From contig NZ_JAFEMB010000006.1 of the NCBI RefSeq assembly GCF_016892705.1, forward strand, positions 62,001 through 126,000: 64,000 nucleotides of DNA, in the 5' to 3' direction. The notes below the pieces were generated by a model. That model was not told the origin of the DNA, searched no databases, and was given only the letters and a program-made list of their open reading frames with translations. The DNA is from Microvirga pudoricolor (GTDB lineage Bacteria; Pseudomonadota; Alphaproteobacteria; Rhizobiales; Beijerinckiaceae). A program made the translations under genes and the position numbers. This document shows, one piece after another, positions 51,168-60,540 of the stretch (position 1 is the stretch's first letter; each line of letters opens with the position of its first letter).

Positions 51168-51207
51168 GAAACATTCAGGAAACGCTAGAACATTTCATGA
51201 ACATTGT
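51168..51207 (-). promoter_or_regulatory. Three GAA(A)CATT direct repeats upstream of the toxin gene
   Basis: GAAACATTC (51168), GAACATTTC (51188) and GAACATTGT (51199) lie just upstream of the toxin start and include the palindrome TTCATGAA (51194-51201). Possible operator; weak support. Confidence 0.3.
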
Positions 51208-51233
51208 CAAGCTTCACTCCGAGTCCGGGCCAT

Positions 51234-51260
51234 GAAAAAGCCCGGCGCGAGGCCGGGCTT
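51234..51260 (-). terminator. Rho-independent terminator of icd
   Basis: AGCCCGGC/GCCGGGCT stem (51239-51246 with 51252-51259), read on the minus strand with CTTTTTC as its tail (the AAAAA at 51235-51239 of the + strand). It lies 27 bp beyond the icd stop. Confidence 0.85.
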
Positions 51261-51286
51261 TCGTCTCATCGGACATGCAAGGACGT

Positions 51287-52501
51287 TTAAGCCGCCATCG
51301 CCTTCTTGAGGTTCTCGTCGATCTTGTCGAGGAAGCCGGTGGTGGAGAGCCACTTCTGCTCCGCGCCGACGAGCAGCGCGAGATCCTTAGTCATGTAGCC
51401 GGCTTCGACCGTGTCGATGCAGACCTTCTCGAGAGTCGAAGCGAACTTGGCCAGCTCCTCGTTGTTGTCGAGCTTGGCCCTGTGGGCGAGGCCGCGGGTC
51501 CAGGCGAAGATCGACGCGATGGAGTTGGTCGAGGTCTCCTTGCCCTTCTGGTGCTCGCGGTAGTGGCGGGTCACTGTGCCGTGGGCGGCCTCCGCCTCCA
51601 CGGTCTGGCCGTCCGGCGTGAGCAGCACGGAGGTCATGAGGCCGAGGGAGCCGAAGCCTTGCGCCACGGTGTCGGACTGCACGTCGCCGTCATAGTTCTT
51701 ACAGGCCCACACATAGCCGCCCGACCACTTGAGGGCCGAGGCCACCATGTCGTCGATGAGGCGGTGCTCGTAGGTGATGCCGGCGGCGTCGAACTTCGCC
51801 TTGAACTCGTTCTGGTAGACCTCCTCGAAGATGTCCTTGAAGCGGCCGTCATAAGCCTTCAGGATCGTGTTCTTCGTGGAGAGATACACCGGGTACTTGC
51901 GCAGCAAGCCGTAGTTCATCGAGGCGCGGGCGAAGTCGCGGATCGAGTCGTCCAGGTTGTACATGGCCATCGCCACGCCCGCATCCGGGAACTTAAACAC
52001 TTCCTTCTCGATCACCGTGCCGTCGTCGCCCTCGAACTTGATCGTCAGGCGGCCCTTGCCGGGGATCTTGAAGTCGGTGGCGCGGTACTGGTCGCCGTAG
52101 GCGTGACGGCCGACGATGATGGGCTGGGTCCAGCCCGGCACGAGACGGGGCACGTTCTTGCAGATGATGGGCTCGCGGAAGATCACGCCGCCGAGGATGT
52201 TGCGGATCGTGCCGTTGGGCGACTTCCACATCTCCTTGAGGTTGAACTCCTTCACGCGGGCCTCGTCCGGCGTGATGGTCGCGCACTTGACGCCGACGCC
52301 GTACTTCTTGATCGCCTCGGCGGCCTCGACCGTCACCTTGTCGCCGGTGGCGTCGCGGTGCTCGACGCCCAGGTCGTAGTACTTCAGGTCGATGTCGAGA
52401 TAGGGGTGGATCAGCTTGTCCTTGATGAAGTGCCAAATGATGCGGGTCATCTCGTCGCCGTCGAGCTCGACGACCGGATTGGCAACCTTGATCTTCGCCA
52501 T
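51287..52501 (-). CDS. icd: NADP-dependent isocitrate dehydrogenase
   Basis: 404 residues. TCA-cycle enzyme that makes 2-oxoglutarate and NADPH. It is of the eukaryote-like dimeric type: N-terminal [36 protein letters not shown] substrate loop, and metal/cofactor segment [20 protein letters not shown]. Typical for alphaproteobacteria rather than the E. coli type. Monocistronic, with its own terminator. Confidence 0.96.
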   Translation of the reverse strand: MAKIKVANPVVELDGDEMTRIIWHFIKDKLIHPYLDIDLKYYDLGVEHRDATGDKVTVEAAEAIKKYGVGVKCATITPDEARVKEFNLKEMWKSPNGTIRNILGGVIFREPIICKNVPRLVPGWTQPIIVGRHAYGDQYRATDFKIPGKGRLTIKFEGDDGTVIEKEVFKFPDAGVAMAMYNLDDSIRDFARASMNYGLLRKYPVYLSTKNTILKAYDGRFKDIFEEVYQNEFKAKFDAAGITYEHRLIDDMVASALKWSGGYVWACKNYDGDVQSDTVAQGFGSLGLMTSVLLTPDGQTVEAEAAHGTVTRHYREHQKGKETSTNSIASIFAWTRGLAHRAKLDNNEELAKFASTLEKVCIDTVEAGYMTKDLALLVGAEQKWLSTTGFLDKIDENLKKAMAA

Positions 52502-52844
52502 GATCTCACCTTGCGCTTGAGGGGGCTTTCGGGAACCCGCCGGACGGCGGGTATCTGCCGGGCGCTATAGCGCGACTGGGGCGGCGGGGGAAGGAGACCC
52601 CAGTGCCTTTTTGTGACCGGTCGGACCCTATCCGCCTTCCGTGAGACCGTGTCCGGCTCGACGGCGGGCAGCCCGTTGGGCGGAGGGCATCAGGCATGGC
52701 AGACCCGGTCCTAGCCAAGGACGGGTCACGCCGGGCCTCCCATTCTCGGTCCGGTCGGGGTAAAGCGCGGGCGTGCAGCCGCGCGGACCGCTCGATGAGC
52801 GGGACGTCATCAGAGCTCCCGTCCGGGTTTTCCTGGCAGGGACG
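52502..52844. other. Divergent intergenic region between icd and trmJ
   Basis: 343 bp with no supported gene. It must hold the promoters of both flanking genes. In-frame codons upstream of trmJ (from 52773) lack family similarity. Confidence 0.5.
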
Positions 52845-53594
52845 ATGGAATCCTCGATGTCCCAGAAGCCCATCATCATCCTGGTCGAGCCGCAGTTGGC
52901 GGAGAATATCGGCATGGTGGCCCGCGCCATGGCCAATTTCGGCCTGTCGGAGCTGCGGCTGGTCTCCCCGCGCAACGGCTGGCCCAAGAAGGGCGCCCAT
53001 TCGGCAGCTTCGGGCGCGACCCATGTGCTTGAGCGCGCGAAGCTCTTCGAGACCGCCCGGGAGGCCGTCGCGGACCTGAACTACGTCCTCGCCACCACGG
53101 CGCGGGAGCGGGGGCAGATGAAGCGGGTGCGCGGGCCCGACGCCGCCATGGCCGAGGCGAAAGCGCGGCTCTCGGCCGGGCAGGGCGTCGGCATCCTGTT
53201 CGGGCGCGAGCGGACGGGACTGGAGAACGATGAAATCTCGCTGGCCGACGCCATCGTGACGTTCCCGGTCGATCCGCAATTCGCGTCCCTCAACCTCGCC
53301 CAGGCCGTCCTGCTGATATCCTACGAGTGGCAGAGGGCGGAGACCGGGGGCGCTCTTCCGTTCGCGGGCGAGGCCCGGGCCGCGCCGGCGCCCAGGGAAA
53401 TGCTGGCGTCGTTCTTCGACTTCGTCGAAACCGAGCTGGAGGCGGTCGGCTACTATCCCGAGGGCAAGAAGCCCATCATGGCGCGGAACATGCGCGACAT
53501 GTTCCATCGCCAGGAGATGACCGAGCAGGACGTGAGAACCCTGCGCGGGGCGATTCGCGCACTTGCGGAAAGAAACCGTTTGAGAAAGCCTTAA
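52845..53594 (+). CDS. trmJ: SpoU-type tRNA/rRNA 2'-O-methyltransferase TrmJ
   Basis: 249 residues, SPOUT (trefoil-knot) fold. IILVEPQLAENIGMVARAMANFG near the N-terminus and the knot motifs GILFGRERTGLENDEI and SLNLAQAVLLISYEW are typical. By family it methylates the 2'-OH of residue 32 in tRNAs. The start at 52845 (with GGCAGGGAC upstream) or 52857. Divergent from icd. Confidence 0.92.
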   Translation: MESSMSQKPIIILVEPQLAENIGMVARAMANFGLSELRLVSPRNGWPKKGAHSAASGATHVLERAKLFETAREAVADLNYVLATTARERGQMKRVRGPDAAMAEAKARLSAGQGVGILFGRERTGLENDEISLADAIVTFPVDPQFASLNLAQAVLLISYEWQRAETGGALPFAGEARAAPAPREMLASFFDFVETELEAVGYYPEGKKPIMARNMRDMFHRQEMTEQDVRTLRGAIRALAERNRLRKP

Positions 53595-53654
53595 GCTTAT
53601 CAATCTAGTATGGGACAAGGGCCGATCCGCCCCTTCCTCGAACCCGAGACGCCG

Positions 53655-54815
53655 ATGCGCCGCTTCCTGCTCCCCGCCCTTGCCGTCGCCGCCTGCATGG
53701 CAGGCGCTTGCGTCGCCGGCCCACAGGGCGCGCAAGCCGCGACGCCGCCCAAGCAGCCCGCCTCGGGGCCGGGAGGATCCGATTATGTGGCCGCGGACGT
53801 GACCAAGCGCGTGATCGGCACGGCGAGTGCCGCAACCTACGCCTTCTATCCGGCCGCCCCGGCCAAGGATCCGCGCCCGGTTGTGGTTTTCCTTCATTCC
53901 TGGGGGGCCGCCAATCCGGGCCTCTACGGCGGCTGGATCGATCACCTTGCCCGCCGGGGCAACCTCGTTCTCTTCCCGCGCTTCCAGGAGCCCAACCGCA
54001 CCCGGCCCATGGAAGCCACCGCCAACGCGGCCGCTCTCATCAAGTCCGCCCTGGAGGCCTTGGCCTCCGACCCGGACGCGAAGCCGGACCTCAAGCGCGT
54101 GGCCTTCATCGGCCATTTGGCGGGCGTGCCCATCGCCTTCAACCTCGCGGCCGAGGCCGAGCAGGACGGGATCCCGGCGCCGAAGTTGGTCTTCGGCTTG
54201 ATGCCGGGCGGCATCGCGTCCGACGAGAAGTCGCGGGGCATCCTCCTGAAGGATCTTTCGGCGATCCCGGCCTCGACCCTGCTGATCACCATGACGGGCG
54301 ACCGGGAGCACCTGCCTGCCGACCGGGCGGCCCGGCGGTTGATGACGGAGGCCGCCGGCGTGCCAGGCACCCGCAAGCTCTTCATGCGAGCGGGCTCCGA
54401 CGACCACGGCTTCCCGACCCTGACGGCCACCCTGACGTCGCCCGGCGCCAAGAAGGACGCCTACGACGCCTCCGTCCTGAAGCTGCCGCCCGATCCCCCT
54501 AAGGACCCGAAGCAGCGCAGCACCTGGAAGTGGACCCCGGACATGTCGCTCACGGGCGAGCAGACCGTCCTGACCCAGCAGCTCGCCAACAACCCGACCG
54601 ACACCCTCGACTACCTGGCCTATTGGAAGACCTTCGACATGGCCGCCGCCGCCGCCTTTTCGGGCCAGGACGCGACGGCCCTGCGCCGGGAGCCCCGCTT
54701 CATCGACATGGAGAACTGGAGCGACGGCTGGCCGGTGCGCCGTCTCTCGGCGGACCTTCCCAAGGGCACCGAGGAGCAGCAGCAGGGGCGCGGCCCCCGG
54801 CGGCGGCTGAACTGA
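53655..54815 (+). CDS. Exported alpha/beta-hydrolase-fold protein lacking the GxSxG serine
   Basis: 386 residues with an N-terminal signal (FLLPALAVAACMAGA), possibly a lipoprotein through VAAC. The fold is alpha/beta hydrolase: VVVFLHSWGA as oxyanion loop, LITMTGDREHLPAD as the acid-bearing strand and GSDDHGFP as the histidine loop. The nucleophile elbow reads FIGHLAGVP: Leu155 (TTG, 54117-54119) replaces the expected serine (TCG), so it is probably not a classical hydrolase. The C-terminal ~110 residues are an extra region. It follows trmJ by 60 bp. Confidence 0.8.
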   Translation: MRRFLLPALAVAACMAGACVAGPQGAQAATPPKQPASGPGGSDYVAADVTKRVIGTASAATYAFYPAAPAKDPRPVVVFLHSWGAANPGLYGGWIDHLARRGNLVLFPRFQEPNRTRPMEATANAAALIKSALEALASDPDAKPDLKRVAFIGHLAGVPIAFNLAAEAEQDGIPAPKLVFGLMPGGIASDEKSRGILLKDLSAIPASTLLITMTGDREHLPADRAARRLMTEAAGVPGTRKLFMRAGSDDHGFPTLTATLTSPGAKKDAYDASVLKLPPDPPKDPKQRSTWKWTPDMSLTGEQTVLTQQLANNPTDTLDYLAYWKTFDMAAAAAFSGQDATALRREPRFIDMENWSDGWPVRRLSADLPKGTEEQQQGRGPRRRLN

Positions 54816-54833
54816 GGCGGGGAGGCTGCTTTC

Positions 54834-55706
54834 ATGGGATTCGATCTCGTCGCAGGCTCAGCCCACCGCCCCTATGCGGCGCCGCCATCCGTTCCGACGA
54901 TCCTCGTCTTCGATTCCGGCGTCGGCGGTTTGACGGTCTTTCGGGAGGTCCAGAAGGCCCGACCCGATGCCCGTTTCGTCTACGCGGCCGACAATGCGGG
55001 CTTCCCCTACGGGGCCTTGAGCGAACCGGCCCTGGCCGCGCGGGTCCAGGCCGTGATGGAGCGCCTGATCGCCCTCCATGCGCCGAGCGTCGTGGTGGTG
55101 GCCTGCAACACGGCCTCGACGCTGGTTCTGCCGCACCTGAGAGCGGCATTCGACATCCCGTTCATCGGCACGGTACCGGCCATTAAACCGGCAGCGGCCA
55201 TGAGCTTCAGCAAGAGCTTCACGGTCCTGGCGACGCCCGCGACGGTGGCGCGGGACTATACCCGCGACCTCATCGAGGCCTACGCGGCGGATTGCCGGGT
55301 CAACCTGGTGGGCTCCAGGCGGCTCGCGGCCTTCGCCGAGGCCGAGCTCGCCGGCCGCCCCGTCCCGGACGCCGAGCTGCGGGCCGAGATGGCGCCCTGC
55401 TTCGTGGAGGAGGCGGGCAGGCGCACCGATGTGGTGGCTCTGTCCTGCACGCATTATCCATTGCTGCTGGGACGCATGAAACTCCTGGCGCCCTGGCCCG
55501 TGATGTGGATCGATCCGGCCCCGGCCATAGCCCGCCGCGTCACCCAGCTCATTGGTCCCCCTGTCGTTGGGCACGAGCCCGGGGAAGACGAAGCGGTCGC
55601 CGTCTTCACGGGAGCAACGGGCCTCGGCCCGGACTTGCGCAGGGCCCTGTCGGACAGGGGGCTGCCGGGCATCACGGTCGAGGAGATGCCCTTAAGGGGC
55701 GAATAG
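54834..55706 (+). CDS. murI: Glutamate racemase
   Basis: 290 residues. It makes D-glutamate for peptidoglycan. The two catalytic cysteines sit in VVVACNTAST and ALSCTHYPLL, with the N-terminal FDSGVGGLTVFRE. About 20 residues precede the usual start. It links functionally to the murCB-ddlB genes at the left end of the window. Next gene is rpsD, preceded by repeat and hairpin structures. Confidence 0.95.
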   Translation: MGFDLVAGSAHRPYAAPPSVPTILVFDSGVGGLTVFREVQKARPDARFVYAADNAGFPYGALSEPALAARVQAVMERLIALHAPSVVVVACNTASTLVLPHLRAAFDIPFIGTVPAIKPAAAMSFSKSFTVLATPATVARDYTRDLIEAYAADCRVNLVGSRRLAAFAEAELAGRPVPDAELRAEMAPCFVEEAGRRTDVVALSCTHYPLLLGRMKLLAPWPVMWIDPAPAIARRVTQLIGPPVVGHEPGEDEAVAVFTGATGLGPDLRRALSDRGLPGITVEEMPLRGE

Positions 55707-55755
55707 CGAGTGGCGAATGGAACGGTTGAGTTCCCCATTCGCTATTCGCCACTCA
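55700..55755. repeat. Short interleaved repeat after murI
   Basis: GCGAATAGCGAGTGGCGAATGG overlapping the murI stop is mirrored by CCATTCGCTATTCGCCACTC 10 bp further on. The arms contain the units GCGAATAG and GAGTGGCGAAT in swapped order. A hairpin (GAATGGAAC with GTTCCCCATTC) can form, perhaps ending murI transcription. Confidence 0.6.
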
Positions 55756-55819
55756 CCCCTCACCGCCACATTGACTTTCCACCTCATCTCGCTTAGACCC
55801 CACCCGTTCGCGCGGCTCT

Positions 55820-55852
55820 CACGGGCCGCGTAAACTTTTTTACGCTCCCGTG
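55820..55852. promoter_or_regulatory. Strong hairpin in the rpsD upstream region
   Basis: CACGGG-CC-GCGTAAA-[CTTT]-TTTACGC-T-CCCGTG: 13 paired bases with one small internal loop, 91 bp upstream of rpsD. It could be a leader structure for feedback by S4, which controls its own operon in other bacteria, or a terminator for murI. The T-tract is inside the stem, not after it. Confidence 0.45.
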
Positions 55853-55942
55853 GCCCGGCTCCGGTCGGCCTGTCGTCTCCCTGGAAACCCCAGGAGAAGA
55901 GGAGGGCGCGTTCCTCGCCATTCGACAACAAGAGGAACAGCG

Positions 55943-56560
55943 ATGTCGAAGCGCATTCAGGCCAAGCACAAGCTTGACCGCCGCATGGGTCAGAACATCT
56001 GGGGCCGCCCGAAGAGCCCCGTGAACAAGCGTGAATACGGCCCCGGCCAGCACGGCCAGCGCCGCAAGGGCAAGATGTCCGACTTCGGCACGCAGCTGCG
56101 CGCCAAGCAGAAGCTCAAGGGCTACTACGCCAACATCACCGAGAAGCAGTTCCGCCGCTATTACGCCGAGGCCATCCGCCTCAAGGGCGATTCGGGCGAG
56201 AACCTGGTCGGCCTGCTCGAGCGCCGTCTCGATGCCGTCGTGTACCGTTCGAAGTTCGTGGCGACCCCGTTCGCGGCGCGCCAGTTCGTGAACCACGGCC
56301 ACGTGAAGGTGAACGGCCGCCGCGTGAACATTCCGAGCTTCCAGGTGAAGCCCGGCGACGTGATCGAGGTGAAGGACAAGTCCAAGCAGCTCGAGGTCGT
56401 CCTCGTGGCGAGCCAGCTCGCCGAGCGCGACGTGCCGGACTACATCGAGGTCGATCACTCCAAGATGACCGCCCGCGTCACCCGCATTCCGACCCTGTCC
56501 GAGGTCCCGTACCCGGTGCAGATGGAACCGAACCTGGTGGTCGAGTTCTATTCGCGCTAA
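55943..56560 (+). CDS. rpsD: 30S ribosomal protein S4
   Basis: 205 residues, the 16S rRNA-binding primary assembly protein. [20 protein letters not shown] at the N-terminus, the S4 RNA-binding domain ([36 protein letters not shown]) and the C-terminal [11 protein letters not shown] match the alphaproteobacterial form. It is monocistronic, as is usual outside the alpha operon in this group, and is followed by a strong terminator. Confidence 0.98.
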   Translation: MSKRIQAKHKLDRRMGQNIWGRPKSPVNKREYGPGQHGQRRKGKMSDFGTQLRAKQKLKGYYANITEKQFRRYYAEAIRLKGDSGENLVGLLERRLDAVVYRSKFVATPFAARQFVNHGHVKVNGRRVNIPSFQVKPGDVIEVKDKSKQLEVVLVASQLAERDVPDYIEVDHSKMTARVTRIPTLSEVPYPVQMEPNLVVEFYSR

Positions 56561-56589
56561 ACCGCGACCGAACACCGGACATCAAAAAA

Positions 56590-56617
56590 GCCGCCCTTCG
56601 GGGCGGCTTTTCTTTTG
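56590..56617 (+). terminator. Bidirectional terminator between rpsD and the Spy-like gene
   Basis: GCCGCCC-TTCG-GGGCGGC stem-loop (56590-56607) with TTTTCTTTT on the + side and an A-run (AAAAAA) on the other, so it can end both convergent transcripts. Confidence 0.93.
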
Positions 56618-56628
56618 GTGCTTCGCGA

Positions 56629-57213
56629 TTATTGCGGGGCCGGGGCCTGGGGGGCGGGCGCCTGCGGTCCGGGCCGCGGACCGCCAGGGCCGCCCGGGCC
56701 GCGACGTTCCCCATGGTGACGCCAATGGCCCTTGCCGCCCTCGGGGCGCATGAGGATCGGCAGGAGCTTCTTCTGCTGGTCGTTCAGGGAGGCCCAGAAG
56801 GGCTTCATGGCGTCCGTGAGAGCCTTCAGGTTCTCGGCGCGCTGGGAGGTCCATTCCGAGCGGCGCTCCAGCATCTGCATCAGGTCCGGCCGCTCGCGGG
56901 GGCCGCCCTGGCGCATCGCGTCGCGGCGCTCGCGCATGCGCTCGAAGTTCTGCGCCCGGTCGGCAGACTGGTCGCGCAGTGCCTTCTCGACCGGAGCCCA
57001 GAGGCCGTCCTGCTCGGCGCTGAGCTTGAGGCCCGCCTTGATGCCGGCGATCCGCGCGTCGGTCAGCGCGTCGAAATCCGCACGGGTCATGGGCGCCCTG
57101 CGGTCCGGGCCGCCGGCCGGGCCGGGCCCGGGAGGGGGGCTGGGCTGGGCATAGGCGACCGCACCCGACAGCGCGATGACCGAGGCGGCGGCGATGAGCG
57201 AGAGAGTCCTCAT
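56629..57213 (-). CDS. Spy/CpxP-like LTxxQ periplasmic protein
   Basis: 194 residues. A signal peptide (MRTLSLIAAASVIALSGAVA) is followed by a Pro-rich linker, a helical core with two LTxxQ-like segments (LKLSAEQDGLWAPVE and ASLNDQQKKLLPIL) and a Pro/Gly/Gln tail. Such proteins act as periplasmic chaperones or metal/envelope-stress sensors. The start at 57213 is set by the signal peptide. Confidence 0.8.
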   Translation of the reverse strand: MRTLSLIAAASVIALSGAVAYAQPSPPPGPGPAGGPDRRAPMTRADFDALTDARIAGIKAGLKLSAEQDGLWAPVEKALRDQSADRAQNFERMRERRDAMRQGGPRERPDLMQMLERRSEWTSQRAENLKALTDAMKPFWASLNDQQKKLLPILMRPEGGKGHWRHHGERRGPGGPGGPRPGPQAPAPQAPAPQ

Positions 57214-57307
57214 GGATTGAGCTCCTTTTGTTAGGATCACCAGGATGGACGCAGTCTGCTCTCCCGCGAATGACTGGAACATGAACTTTTCGTCATGCGG
57301 GACAGGG

Positions 57308-57862
57308 TTACGCCAGGTTCTTCAGGAACCCGGCGAACCGCATCAGCCCCTCGGGCCAGGGGCCGTGGCCGCTCTCCGTGTTCATGTGCCCGGCGTCGCC
57401 CGCATCCACCACGGCCGAGCCCCAGGCATAGCCCAAGTCCTCGGCGGTCTCGTAGGACGTGAATGGATCTGTCCGGCTCACCACGAGCACCGAGGGGAAC
57501 GGCAGCGGATCGCGCGGCACCGGACGGAAGGCCGGATCGATGTTCAGGGTGAAGTCGTTCCGGTCGATGTCCGGCGCGCCCACCAGGAAGGCCCCGAGCA
57601 CCTTCCCTTGCGGCAGGAGGGGCGCCGCATGAGCCACCGCGACGGTGCCAAGGCTGTGAGCCACCAGAACGACCTTGCGGTCCGCCCGCTCGACGTCGCG
57701 CACGATGCGGGCAACCCAGTCGTCCTTGCTGGATCCGTCCCAACTCTCCTGCTCGATGCGCCGTGCCGTGGAAAGCTGGCGCTCCCACCGGCTCTGCCAA
57801 TGCTCTGGCCCGGAATTGTCGTAGCCGGGGATGATGAGGATATCGACGTCGGAAGTACGCAT
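57308..57862 (-). CDS. RBBP9/YdeN-type serine hydrolase
   Basis: 184 residues, small alpha/beta hydrolase. ILIIPGYDNSGPEHWQSRWE at the N-terminus, nucleophile in LVAHSLGTVAVAH, acid in VVSRTDPFTSYE and histidine in DAGHMNTESGHG. In contrast to the protein at 53655, its GxSxG-type elbow (AHSLG) is intact. Probably cotranscribed behind cfa (30-bp gap). Substrate unknown. Confidence 0.9.
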   Translation of the reverse strand: MRTSDVDILIIPGYDNSGPEHWQSRWERQLSTARRIEQESWDGSSKDDWVARIVRDVERADRKVVLVAHSLGTVAVAHAAPLLPQGKVLGAFLVGAPDIDRNDFTLNIDPAFRPVPRDPLPFPSVLVVSRTDPFTSYETAEDLGYAWGSAVVDAGDAGHMNTESGHGPWPEGLMRFAGFLKNLA

Positions 57863-57892
57863 GAACGCCAGATATAGGTTTTTGCCGCCGCT

Positions 57893-59143
57893 TCAAGCGG
57901 CGGTCTGGGCCTTGCGGGTCTCGGCCTCGCGAAGGGCCTCCTCGCGCTGCCCGATGTAGTCCCGGGTGATCGGCACCACGTCGTTGCGATGGGCGAGCTG
58001 GATCTGAAACACGACAGCGTCCTGGAAGCGGAAAGCGCTCTCCGACATGGCGAGGTAGCACTCCCACATCCGGCAGAACCGCTCGTCGTACAAGCTCTTG
58101 GCCTCGTCCCACCGGGCCAGGAACCGCTCGCGCCAGGCTTTCAGGGTATGGGCGTAATGCAGCCGCAGGATCTCGACGTCCGTGGTGACGAGACCCGCCC
58201 GCTCGATGGACGGCATCATCTCCGAGAGGGTAGGCAGATGCCCACCAGGGAAGATGTAGCGCGTGATCCAGGGATTGGTCGGGTAAGGCCGCCCCGTGCG
58301 CCCGATGGTGTGCAGGAGCATCACCCCGTCCTGCTTCAGGAGACGGGCGCACGTCTCGAAATAGGCGTCGTAGGACGCCACGCCCACATGCTCGAACATG
58401 CCCACCGAGACGATGCGGTCGAAGCTGCCGGTGGTGGATCGGTAATCTTCGAGCTCGAAGCGCACCCGGTCCGAGAGGCCGGCCTCCGCAGCCCGCCGGC
58501 GAGAGAGCGCGAGCTGCTCTTCGGAAAGGGTCACGCCCCGCACGGTGCCGGCACAGGCGGCTTGCGCGAGGTAGAGCCCGAGCCCGCCCCAGCCCGAGCC
58601 GATGTCGAGGACGCTCTGATTGGGCTCCACCATGAGCTTGGCTGCGATGTGCCGCTTCTTGGTCAGCTGCGCCTCTTCGAGGCTCGCCTCGGGCCGTTCG
58701 AAATAGGCGCAGGAATATTGCCGGTCGCTGTCGAGAAAGAGATCGTACAGCGCGCCGCTGAGGTCGTAGTGATGAGCCACGTTCTGGCGGGAGCGGCGGG
58801 GATCGTTCTCGCTGCGCAGCCGCATCCAGTTGCGGATCCGGCGAAGGTTTCTCAGGGGCAGCTCGTCCAGCTCCCCGTGTGTGTCCTGGAGGAGGAGCTG
58901 AAGGAAGTCGTAGATCGAGCCTTCCTCCACCAGAAGGCGTCCGTCCATGTAGAGTTCGCCGAGGTTCATTTCCGGGTTGACGCACAGGACCCGCTGGGCG
59001 GCTCGGTCGGTGAAGCGGATGGCGACCCTCGGGTGGCCGCCGTTGCCGAAGACATGGCGCTGGCCTTTGGCCAGCGTGACTTCGAGGGTTCCACGACGGA
59101 CGGCACGGTCGAAAGCGATCGTGAGCAATTTCTCTGAAAGCAT
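57893..59143 (-). CDS. cfa: Cyclopropane-fatty-acyl-phospholipid synthase
   Basis: 416 residues. SAM-dependent enzyme that methylenates unsaturated acyl chains in membrane phospholipids. NVAHHYDLSGALYDLFLD and the SAM motif LDIGSGWGGLGLYLA are characteristic, and FPGGHLPTLSEM lies near the active site. N-terminal phospholipid-binding domain present. Upstream gene is purB (89-bp gap); downstream the small hydrolase. Confidence 0.95.
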   Translation of the reverse strand: MLSEKLLTIAFDRAVRRGTLEVTLAKGQRHVFGNGGHPRVAIRFTDRAAQRVLCVNPEMNLGELYMDGRLLVEEGSIYDFLQLLLQDTHGELDELPLRNLRRIRNWMRLRSENDPRRSRQNVAHHYDLSGALYDLFLDSDRQYSCAYFERPEASLEEAQLTKKRHIAAKLMVEPNQSVLDIGSGWGGLGLYLAQAACAGTVRGVTLSEEQLALSRRRAAEAGLSDRVRFELEDYRSTTGSFDRIVSVGMFEHVGVASYDAYFETCARLLKQDGVMLLHTIGRTGRPYPTNPWITRYIFPGGHLPTLSEMMPSIERAGLVTTDVEILRLHYAHTLKAWRERFLARWDEAKSLYDERFCRMWECYLAMSESAFRFQDAVVFQIQLAHRNDVVPITRDYIGQREEALREAETRKAQTAA

Positions 59144-59232
59144 GACTGCATCTCAAGTTGGCCGCTCAGACAGGAAAAATTACACTGTCCGTGCCGCTTG
59201 CCAAGCTTGAGAGCGCAGAGCTTTCGGATGAG

Positions 59233-60540
59233 CTATGCGTTTCCGAAGACCCTTTGGAAGATCGTATCCACCTGCTTGAAGTGGTACCCCAGGTCGAAGG
59301 ACGCCTCGATTTCTTCATGCGACAGGGCCTTCGTCACGTCGGGATCGGCCTTCAGGAGCGTCAGGAAGTCGCCTTCGCCGCGCCAGACCGGCATGGCGTT
59401 CCGCTGCACCAGCCGATAGGCGTCCTCGCGGGACACCCCCTTCTGGGTCAAGGCCAGGAGCACGCGCTGCGAGTGTACGAGGCCACCGAGGCGATCCAGG
59501 TTCTTCTGCATGTTCTCGGGGTAGACCACCAGCTTGTCGATGACGTTCGTGAGCCGGGCCAGGGCGAAGTCCAGGGTCACGGTGGCGTCGGGGCCGATCA
59601 TGCGCTCCACGGAGGAGTGGGAGATGTCCCGCTCATGCCAGAGCGCCACGTTTTCCATGGCAGGCAGCGCATAGGCGCGCACCATGCGGGCAAGGCCGGT
59701 CAGGTTCTCGGTGAGCACGGGGTTGCGCTTGTGCGGCATGGCCGAGGAGCCCTTCTGGCCCGCCGAAAAGAACTCCTCCGCTTCCAGCACCTCGCTGCGC
59801 TGGAGGTGGCGGACCTCGGTGGCCAAGCGCTCGATGGAGGAGGCGACCACGGCCAGGGTCGCGAAGTACATGGCGTGGCGGTCGCGGGGAATGACCTGGG
59901 TCGAGACCGGCTCGACGGCCAGGCCCATCCGCTCGGCCACGTATTCCTCCACGCTCGGGTCGATATTGGCGAAGGTCCCCACCGCTCCCGAGATGGCGCA
60001 GGTCGCCACCTCGCGCCGGGCCTCGATGAGGCGCAGCTTGCAGCGCTCGAACTCCGCATAGGCCTGGGCCAGCTTGAGGCCGAAGGTGGTCGGCTCGGCA
60101 TGGATGCCGTGGGAGCGCCCGATGGTCGGCGTCATCTTATGCTCGAAGGCCCGGCGCTTGATGGCCTCGAGGAGCGCGTCCATGTCCTTCAGGAGCAGGT
60201 CCGAGGCCCGCACCAGCTGCACGTTGAAGCAGGTGTCGAGCACGTCCGAGGAGGTCATGCCCTGGTGCACGAAGCGCGCCTCCGGGCCGACGATCTCGGC
60301 CAGATGGGTCAGGAACGCGATGACGTCGTGCTTCACCTCACGCTCGATGGAATCGATCCGGTCCACGTCGAAAGTAGCCGCCGAGCCCTTCTCCCACACG
60401 ATCTCGGCCGCTTCCCGGGGGACGACGCCCAGGTTGGCGAGCGCCGTGGTGGCGTGGGCCTCGATCTCGAACCAGATGCGGAACTTGGTCTCGGGTGACC
60501 AGATGGCCACCATCTCGGGGCGGCTGTAGCGAGGGATCAT
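59233..60540 (-). CDS. purB: Adenylosuccinate lyase
   Basis: 435 residues. It catalyses two steps of purine synthesis (SAICAR and adenylosuccinate cleavage). The fumarase/lyase signature GSSAMPHKRNP is at about residues 264-274, and GRSHGIHAEPTTFG and HQGMTSSDVLDT complete the active site built from three subunits. Length is typical of the alphaproteobacterial/Bacillus form. Confidence 0.97.
   Translation of the reverse strand: MIPRYSRPEMVAIWSPETKFRIWFEIEAHATTALANLGVVPREAAEIVWEKGSAATFDVDRIDSIEREVKHDVIAFLTHLAEIVGPEARFVHQGMTSSDVLDTCFNVQLVRASDLLLKDMDALLEAIKRRAFEHKMTPTIGRSHGIHAEPTTFGLKLAQAYAEFERCKLRLIEARREVATCAISGAVGTFANIDPSVEEYVAERMGLAVEPVSTQVIPRDRHAMYFATLAVVASSIERLATEVRHLQRSEVLEAEEFFSAGQKGSSAMPHKRNPVLTENLTGLARMVRAYALPAMENVALWHERDISHSSVERMIGPDATVTLDFALARLTNVIDKLVVYPENMQKNLDRLGGLVHSQRVLLALTQKGVSREDAYRLVQRNAMPVWRGEGDFLTLLKADPDVTKALSHEEIEASFDLGYHFKQVDTIFQRVFGNA

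Noticed and set aside
57989..60498. Long + strand frames opposite cfa and purB
   Set aside because: Both overlap well-defined enzymes on the minus strand with intact catalytic motifs; the frames lack ribosome-binding sites and any family features.
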